From the NCBI GenBank assembly GCA_001683735.1, contig LUGG01000047.1, forward strand, positions 186,001 through 250,000: 64,000 nucleotides of DNA, given 5' to 3'. Shown here in pieces: positions 56,970 through 64,000 of the stretch. Numbering within the stretch: the stretch's first letter is position 1; each line of letters begins with the position of its first letter. The notes under the pieces are model-generated. The model was not told the origin of the DNA and did not search any database. It saw nothing but the letters and a program-made list of their open reading frames with translations. Position numbers and translations under genes: made by a program. This DNA is from Grifola frondosa (Eukaryota > Basidiomycota > Agaricomycetes > Polyporales > Grifolaceae).

Positions 56970-59364
56970 CTACTTAGAATACGCTAACAAAACAATAGCA
57001 TACAGGTTCATACTGATCGCATCCTTTGTGTATAACCCAACAGAGTGAAAAACAGTCACCAAAGAATCAGGAGGAAGATCCTTCTTCAATCGTGGACAAT
57101 CCTTGTGAATCGTCTCCCAGTTAAGGGTGGTCGATGGCTTCTTGGTCTTCTTCATGAGTTCACGGGCATCATAAATAATGACTGAGAATGAAAACAATTA
57201 GAAACACATTAACTTATTCAAAGTAATTCTTACCTTCATCCGTCGTAAAAAGACCAGGCTTATCCAGAAGACCATAGAGAGGTCCCGTATGACCCAGACC
57301 AGAAAATGCAGAGCGCTGTTGAGTGATCTTCTTGGTAGGACTGACACACATCCCTCTCGAATGGGGGCATCACACGCTTCCGTTCACTATCTAATATCAC
57401 AGCATCAAATAAAAGTAAAGCGAAGAGTAATTGAGGACATACCAAGATTGACAGGAATGGTCTTGAACGTCACTGCATTCTGCCAGGTGGGTATGGTGAG
57501 CTGGCACATGTTAAAAATGGTCCCATAGAAATTGACGGCCCGCTCCCACTCGTCCTTGACTGGGTGGATACTAATATCCTTGACATAATAACCCTTTAAC
57601 CCAATCGGGCGAGATTGCATAAGATTACTCTCCTGCACGACACCAACAGTCATGGCCATGATGCGCTGAGCTGAGCTATCCAAGACCGTGTTGCAAATAA
57701 CATTCGACCTAAAACAAGTCAGAAATAAATATCAACGATTAGTCAAGGTCACCTACTTGTCACCGCTCAAAACAGTAGCACTGAAACCTGCCTTATCAGT
57801 CCGAGCAGGGTTGAATATCCAGGGCGTCTTCACAAAAGTGATGACCTGCAACATGGCCCTGGAAACTATGAGATAAATAACAGATGATATATTTGCAAAC
57901 TTACTTTTGGTTGACTTCATAATTCTTGAGAATATACGGCGTGTACATGACGGTGTGAACCTCCTGGAAGGACACGTAGCAGCAAGAACTATAATAAAGT
58001 ATTAATAAGATACATAGCCCTTAAATATAATATATATATACATACTTTAATTTCGGCAGACCCTTATATGTGCGTCCCAAGGTGGGATCCAGGTTGTCGT
58101 CAATCTCCACGTCATCCCTAAGGAACAAAGGTTAAATATATAAATCAAAATAAAGGAGAAAACATACAGCTTGTCAGCGATCGTGGTGACGCTGTATAGA
58201 AATAAGTATTAAATGTTAAATTGGACTCAAGAGAAAAAGATAACTTACGGAGTTTTTGCAGAATCCTTAACGGGGGATTTGCGACCTTTCTTGACACTGT
58301 GCTGTAATCATTAGAAACACGTTATGGAAAAAAAGAAAACCCACGGGGTTTGAGGTAAATCCTCCTCGTCAGTCTCCTCTTCAATGTCCTCGGCTAGCTG
58401 TTCCTCCATGGTCTGTTCATCATCATAGTCCTGCACTGACTCATCTCCAGACTCAGAAAGGTTCATGACTTTCTTGCCCCGCTTGCTAAAGCATATAGTC
58501 AGATCAATGCAAAAGAAAGAACAAAGCGAACACATACCGCGACCCCACTTCAAGGTCCAGGAAGGGGTTATTGTCACTATCAGACATGACTCCAGCCTTT
58601 CGCGACTTGACCCTATGAAACACTTAGAATTATACCATGCTAAAACAATGACAGAACTCACGTATTTCCTGCTCTGGTCCTTTTAACGGGAGAGGAACTA
58701 GCAATCAATATGAATGTCAACAATTCTCACTTTAATCATAGGAACACACGTACAGTTCTGATTGCTCAATATCATCATCATCCGAGTCTACCTGGACTCT
58801 GCCTCGCTTCTGAACCACCTTACGTGGAGAAGGTGATTGAGGCGAGAGAGGTGTGCTGGTCCCCTTCCTAATAAGCAGCTTAGTGAGTAATCATATATAT
58901 ACTGTAAAAAGACATACTTTTTAATAGGACTCTGAGGAATACGCTCAATATCCCATTCGGGACTATGAAGGATATGTTAATAGTTGATATTCAAGATAAA
59001 TAAAGACATACCTTTGACGACGAGGTCTTACCTCCTCATCAGAAGAGCTGAGTAAATGGTAATAAGTACGTGTAACAATGATAAGCATCAGAATCTGACT
59101 CACACAACGTCTTTCACATCCCCTGCATTAACAAGAGAAGACTTGGTGGCTACATCACTGCAAAGAGATAAGTCTGAGAGATATTTACATTAAAAGGCAC
59201 GTACATGGAGTCTGCAACTTTCTCGGATGACTTGATGGGCTTTGGTTTAGCACGACGACTATAAGTAAGAATATTAGTTCAATAACAAGATAATATAACG
59301 ATCACAAGGCATACCTTGTAGCAGCCACACTAAGACGACCACGACCGGATGCGCGAGGAGGCAT
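56970..59364 (-). CDS. Uncharacterised intron-rich gene, block gene 1
   Basis: About 17 exons with 45-60 nt introns. It starts MPPRASGRGRLSVAAT at 59364. The first half is disordered and charged, with SPVKRTRAG, MSDSDNNPFLDLEVGS, MNLSESGDESVQDYDDE and poly-acidic runs, suggesting a nuclear or chromatin protein. The second half looks globular: DNLDPTLGRTYKGLPKL, YVSFQEVHTVMYTPYILKNY, AMLQVITFVKTPWIFNPART, VICNTVLDSSAQRIMAMTVG, KGYYVKDISIHP, FSGLGHTGPLYG and IIYDARELMKK, then a stop at 56970. One frame slip at the GGGGG run 57363-57367. I know similar unnamed proteins in Agaricomycete genomes but no function. Gene 2 diverges from it with almost no gap. Confidence 0.65.
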
Positions 59365-59365
59365 A

Positions 59366-60955
59366 ATGTTGAAAATGGATAAAGAAAGTAACCAAGACGT
59401 CAAGAATAAGATAATCTGGGGAGGACCAGAATACGAAAGAGAATGCGCAAAAAGTGAGGCCTTAAATACTCTCCCCATTGATATAATAAATGCAATACCA
59501 TTGGCCAGAAATTTATCGGACATCCATCGGACTAGTAAAGCTGCAATGAGGAGTAGATGGCGTGATTATGTGCAAATGGCTGATTGTGCAAACGATCCAG
59601 AGCTGGTAACGTTGAGCATGAATGTTCTAGATCGGTGAGATTATTTACAATTTATTCGTGAAAATCAGGAATTTATTCCCTTTGCAGTGGCAATCACTCA
59701 GAATCATCGACGACACTCTCATGGCGACACAACAACTGTTGAGCAATCCAGAGAAATATAGTGTGTGAAGTTGATTTTGAATGCACAGGAATAGCTTACA
59801 ATGTCAATGACAGGACAGGTGCTGGAGGAGGTGATGAAAGATGCAGTGTCGGGACCCAAGCAGTATGTTCAGCTGGCCTGTATGGCTGAGGTATGTCCAC
59901 ACAATTTATGTCTTAAAAGTTGCTAACAAGTACAATAAGCCTGATCGAGCAAGAGTCGCCACCACCATCATAAGTGGCAGACAAGGCCGTCTGACCATGG
60001 TTACTCCATACGACCCATCCTCGGCGAAGATCCATGTGAAGTTATATTACGGATACAAGGTTACGTTTCCAAGCGTAATCTGCCTCCGATTCTTAATCGA
60101 AACCAGTATGTGATTCAGTCCATATGTTATAAAGTCATTAAATGTTTGAGTCGTAGACTTCCAAACAAACTAGAGATGGCTAAGCAGGCCATCACCTTAA
60201 CAGGCCTTGGAGCTCCTGGATTTGATAAGGCAGCACAAGGCATCGTAGCATTCACCAAGTCTTTGGTGCACACGTACAAGGGGAACTGAAGAAGTGGACA
60301 CCGTCTCGAGTGGATGGTTACATTTCACTTCAGTTCATCAACAGATACCTTACAAGTGCTGCTGAAGGAGAAGGATGTACTTCCATAGATATTTCACCTT
60401 TCATCGATCCACTTGGTGTCTTAGCTGCAGAGATGACCAACGAGCTACATCTACCAGATAACCAGGTTCAGTATTTCGAAAGTATAACCACAATCACTAG
60501 GGATAACCACCAGTACGTAAACATAGATGTTGATTCTTAATATATGATTGATCAATATTACAGAACGACTAAATATGTGGAGATCAAGCCAAAGGAGATC
60601 CAGTTGGGACATTTAGTCGAACTTCAAGTCTCTTTCTGTGCATTACCTCACTTTAAACAAAAACGTATGTTTGCATAATTCCCAAACTGCACGCTATTTG
60701 TATTATCAGTCGTGTCGTGGAAAAGGCAAGTCGTATTTCTCTACACCCATAAATAAATATATAACAACACTACTAGGATCTCAATCGATTATTCTGGAAC
60801 GAGTCAGAAGTAGGGAGATGTCTCCACTGCGAAAGGTGAAGCGAAAGATTGGATATGATGATGAGGACGAAGAGGAAAGGAGGGGTGAAAAGATTCAGCG
60901 ACTGAATGGGCACGAAGGACAGGAGGAAGCTCTCAATGAAAGAATACATGCATAA
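59366..60955 (+). CDS. Uncharacterised intron-rich gene, block gene 2
   Basis: Exon 1 starts MLKMDKESNQ at 59366 (or MDKESN at 59375) and reads PIDIINAIPLARNLSDIH, SRWRDYVQMADCAND and MNVLDR. Next come IIDDTLMATQQLL, MTGQVLEEVMKDAVSGPKQY, and PDRARVATTIISGRQGRLTM. Then ITLTGLGAPGFDKAAQGIV; FGAHVQGELKKWTPSRVDG in a frame one base off (about 60260); FIDPLGVLAAEMTNEL; and KYVEIKPKEIQLGHLVELQV. The last exon reads SPLRKVKRKIGYDDEDE with a basic-acidic tail ending at 60955. About seven introns. An unnamed family as far as I know; the nuclear-type tail hints at DNA or chromatin association, which is inference. Confidence 0.62.
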
Positions 60956-61269
60956 TGTCACTAATTACAAGAATTCGCTCTAAAATTGAGCTCACTTTGC
61001 TTTTGATGGAGAACGTGCAGCTTTGCAGCAAAGTCCTCAAGAAATTTTTGAAGTGAGATGTATGCAGGCCCAACTGCAGCATTATTGTGTGCAAGAAAGA
61101 ACAATGATAAGAATGATGAGCAGAGAAGGGACGGTTGAAACAGTTGTTATTGTCCTTTGAATATGTCCTTTGAACGTATGACTTCAATACTTGTTCTGTA
61201 TAAGTATGCAAGCATTATTTACATGGGCTCAAAGCACGAGTGATCATAATTGATACAAAATCAAATGAA
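60956..61269. other. 3' spacer between block genes 2 and 3
   Basis: Convergent 3' ends. AT-rich, no gene seen. Confidence 0.35.
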
Positions 61270-64000
61270 CTATAATGAATGAAGTATAATATGAAGTAAT
61301 CTAATACTTGAAGTACGCAGCGAACGGCCAATCTTGCAAAGCATGTGCTCCACCATGAATAAGTCAAGAGAGACCTTGTCAGCAATCTCCTTGGGAATGT
61401 TCTCCATCACAAAGGTGGAGACACGCTGAAACATATCAACAACCATAGGAGCAGAAGCATCAGAGGGGAGAAGGTGAAGATGCTTCAAACCTTTGATCGC
61501 ACCACTGTCCAAATCAAACACAGTCCTTCCCATCTCCTGTACACCTGGTGCACGAACCTTTCCAGCATAGTAAAGATCTGCAGCAAGTAGCATGGAAACC
61601 AGCCTACCAATCTGCGGTGTACTGCTGTTACGACCACGCAAATAGGCATAGCATTCCATAAAGTCCACACGACCATGGATGTCGCAGTGAGACTTCAGCC
61701 AAACATTCCACTGCTGCTCAGCAATGAAATAAGCTGATGCACAGTGGATAGACCGACCGGCAATAGCAGTACCATATGCTCCTTGCAGCACAAGAAGGTG
61801 GGATCGTCATGAGCGTGCAGTGCGACAAATGCATCCCAATCAGCAAGCGTAGAAAAGAAAACAGTGGATCCCAAAGCTGCCTGAGTTGCAAAGGTGATGC
61901 CACGAAAGATACAGGCACTCGCAAAACCACCCGGCTTGTCGATGTTGGCTGGATGAAGGGGACCATGGGAGGAGGTGATGTTGGCACAGGAGGGAGCGAG
62001 CTGACGAAAGGGAAGACGCTTGTCCAGACTTCCAAGGACAAATGCAAGAAGTGGGGAATACGGAGGCTTGCCTGTTCCGTCAACAAGTGGAAGCAACAGA
62101 AAGAAGAAATCCAGAATGCGCTGCAGGCCATGAGCAAAAGGAGTGGCGGGAGTGGGAGGCATGGAAGTGGAGGAAGAGGAAGTGGAAGTGGAAGGATGTG
62201 AGTCATTGAACTTCTCAGTGAGAACTCCACAGCGATGGACCTGTTGTCCAATCTCCTCAAGGACATGGTACTCTGCAGAGGTATGGTCATGGAGTGGAAG
62301 AGCGGTGAGAGAAGCAAGGAATGGTGATAAGCATCTGTGCTCAGATTTGTAGTACGCCCCCTTGGTGACCAAGAACACGAGAGTTGATGTTGCGGTGTAC
62401 ATCCCATAAGGCGGACACCAGCAACACGTCCTCATGAAAAGTGTCCACCACGTACTGCACAAAACGACCTTGGATCTCCGAGATGCCCTGTGGAAAATTT
62501 AACCAACGGATGACGATGTTACGAATAAGCTTGAGCATGTAGTTCAACCGAGTGTCATCGTCGTCGTAGATGCGAAACCAAGAAGGGAGAGGGAAGGCAT
62601 GACCATCGTCAGAGATATCTGTCAAGCCCACTTGTGAAGGAACAACAGTCCCCGGCTTGCGCAAAATGAACTGTTGGTAAATGAGCCTAGAAAGACGAGC
62701 TAGCCAATCCAAGTCATTATGAGAGGTGGATGAAGTGTCGACAAGGAAGGAGGCGCAGTGAGGAAGGACCAGGTCATTGAGCCAAGCCCAGGCAGCACAG
62801 TTAGAGAGCATATACTGGCGTCTGAATATGATGAGCTCCAACTTGGAAGTCCCCAGTTTAGTGTTAGCAAACTGGAGAGGCTCCCAAATTCTAGAGACAG
62901 AGACGGCAAAGTCAGAAGTGAACCGCTTAGCACTGCTGCTGGCTGCAACAAACTCTGCAAGTTGTGACTGCCATGTGCCAGGACCCTGAAAGTGCTTCTG
63001 CATTTCTATCGCCATTGCGATGCTAGCAATCTCATCACGGGTACGTGTGAGACTGCTGAGAGAAAACAGCTCCAACACATCTGCATAAACTAGAAGACAT
63101 TAAAATCAAGCATGGACAAGCAAATCATAAATTAACATACCTGGAGCAGCAGAAATGGATGACTCAGAGACTGATGTAATGGGCGGTTCAGTCCCGGAAA
63201 CTGTCATAAATAAATTAGTGATGCTCTAAGCTGGCACACAAAGTATGCTACGCACTTGTAATGTCTGACACCTCAGCAGCAGAAATAGCCATCAACCGTG
63301 CATGTGCATCAATCTCATTCCGCTCAGAACCTGAATAGAAGAATGTCAAATTAAAATATCATACAGACATGATTTATCACCTACGTGCAGAACGAAGACG
63401 ATCCCTATACCCGCCGGTCCAGCACCTGCATCTTGAGTTGCGAGGCGTAGCTCCAGCTCCTTTGTGTGACGACTAGCAGCCATGGCCGCACTAACACTCA
63501 TCGCTTCTTCCTCCCCATCCTCCCCCGAGCCCGCATCGCTACCTTCTATTTGCAAACATAAGAATCACTCTATAAAGAACAACAATGTGTTACGTACCTT
63601 CATATTCCTCTGAACTCTGCATGATGCGTACACGCTTATACGCTTTGCCCTTACCCTTATCAACTAAAATAAATAAATGAGATCATGAAACAGCAATGCA
63701 ATGGTGGATGATGCTCACCTTTGGACACAGAGATGTCTATGTCATCTTCAGAGTGCTCAGACACAGAAGCATCTGCGCACGCTTACGTCCTAAAGACAGC
63801 TTAGTAAGATCTACAAGCAGAATAAAAAAATAACGCACCACGTGAACGACCAGAATCCACATATTCTGACTGAGACTCTGGCTCAGTCGCCCCACCCTCA
63901 TCATCACCATCTGCTTGAGCATGGCGACGGCTCTTCCTAACGGCTATTAAATATGTCAGCATAAATTATAACAAAAATAAGAAGTCTGGACGCACCAGGC
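61270..64000 (-). CDS. Uncharacterised gene, block gene 3 (5' end outside window)
   Basis: The 5' end lies beyond 64000. The visible N-terminal exons are short and acidic/Ser-rich (KSRRHAQADGDDEGG, YVDSGRS, KGKAYKRVRIMQSSEEY, SDAGSGEDGEEEAMSVS). A long helical region starts near 63078: LELFSLSSLTRTRDEIASIA, SDFAVSVSRIWEPLQFANT, CAAWAWLNDLVLPHCASF, GFASACIFRGITFATQAALG. After a one-base slip near 61790 come LQGAYGTAIAGRSIHCASAY, DIHGRVDFMECYAYLRG and IPKEIADKVSLDLFMVEHML. The intron at about 62341-62363 and others have good GT-AG sites. I see no known domain or catalytic motif. Confidence 0.62.

Noticed and set aside
61776..62201. 141-codon plus ORF inside block gene 3
   Set aside because: Shadow of the antisense coding exon, which has clear splice signals and collinear downstream exons.

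Overview
The window is nuclear DNA of a filamentous basidiomycete, most likely an Agaricomycete. Genes are cut by many 45-75 nt GT-AG introns. The content fits that group: a CYP63-like P450, a carotenoid-ester-lipase-type carboxylesterase, a KDZ transposase with its CxC2 cysteine cluster, and a basidiomycete-type Helitron. No RNA or protein data were available, so all gene models are read from frame, splice signals and family motifs.

Layout. 0.5-2.0 kb: a conserved gene of unknown function (+). 2.1-6.8 kb: RTC1/WDR24, a SEA/GATOR2 WD40-RING protein (-). 7.3-9.2 kb: a divergent protein kinase (-). 9.8-13.45 kb: one arm of an inverted segmental duplication carrying a carboxylesterase scrap, an intact membrane-protein gene and the 3' end of a P450. 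13.75-24.64 kb: three tandem copies of a head-to-head pair, a HAD-superfamily gene (-) and a casein-kinase-1-like gene (+). 25.1-27.3 kb: a P450 (-). 28.0-29.0 kb: RIB3 (+). 29.85-37.5 kb: a CYP63-like P450, the membrane protein and a carboxylesterase, all damaged; this is the second arm of the inverted duplication. 39-47.4 kb: relics (WD40 fragment, tRNA-like sequence, KDZ transposase, minisatellites, a truncated host gene). 47.43-56.3 kb: an AT-rich, frame-damaged Helitron whose replicase-helicase carries a C-terminal USP-like peptidase. 57-64 kb: three uncharacterised, intron-dense genes, two of them with start codons one base apart.

How the parts relate. Housekeeping genes (RTC1, RIB3) flank accessory DNA built by tandem duplication, inverted duplication and transposon insertion. 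The most distinctive item is the triplicated HAD + CK1-like cassette, a possible phosphatase/kinase pair from a shared promoter. In each unit exactly one partner carries a one-base frameshift. The 57-64 kb block is the second candidate for something undescribed.

Caution. Single-base indels occur throughout, several in homopolymers and one apparently in the conserved gene RTC1. Some 'pseudogenes' may therefore be assembly errors. The carboxylesterase (lost catalytic serine, in-frame stops) and the P450 3' fragment are damaged by substitutions and are more securely dead.
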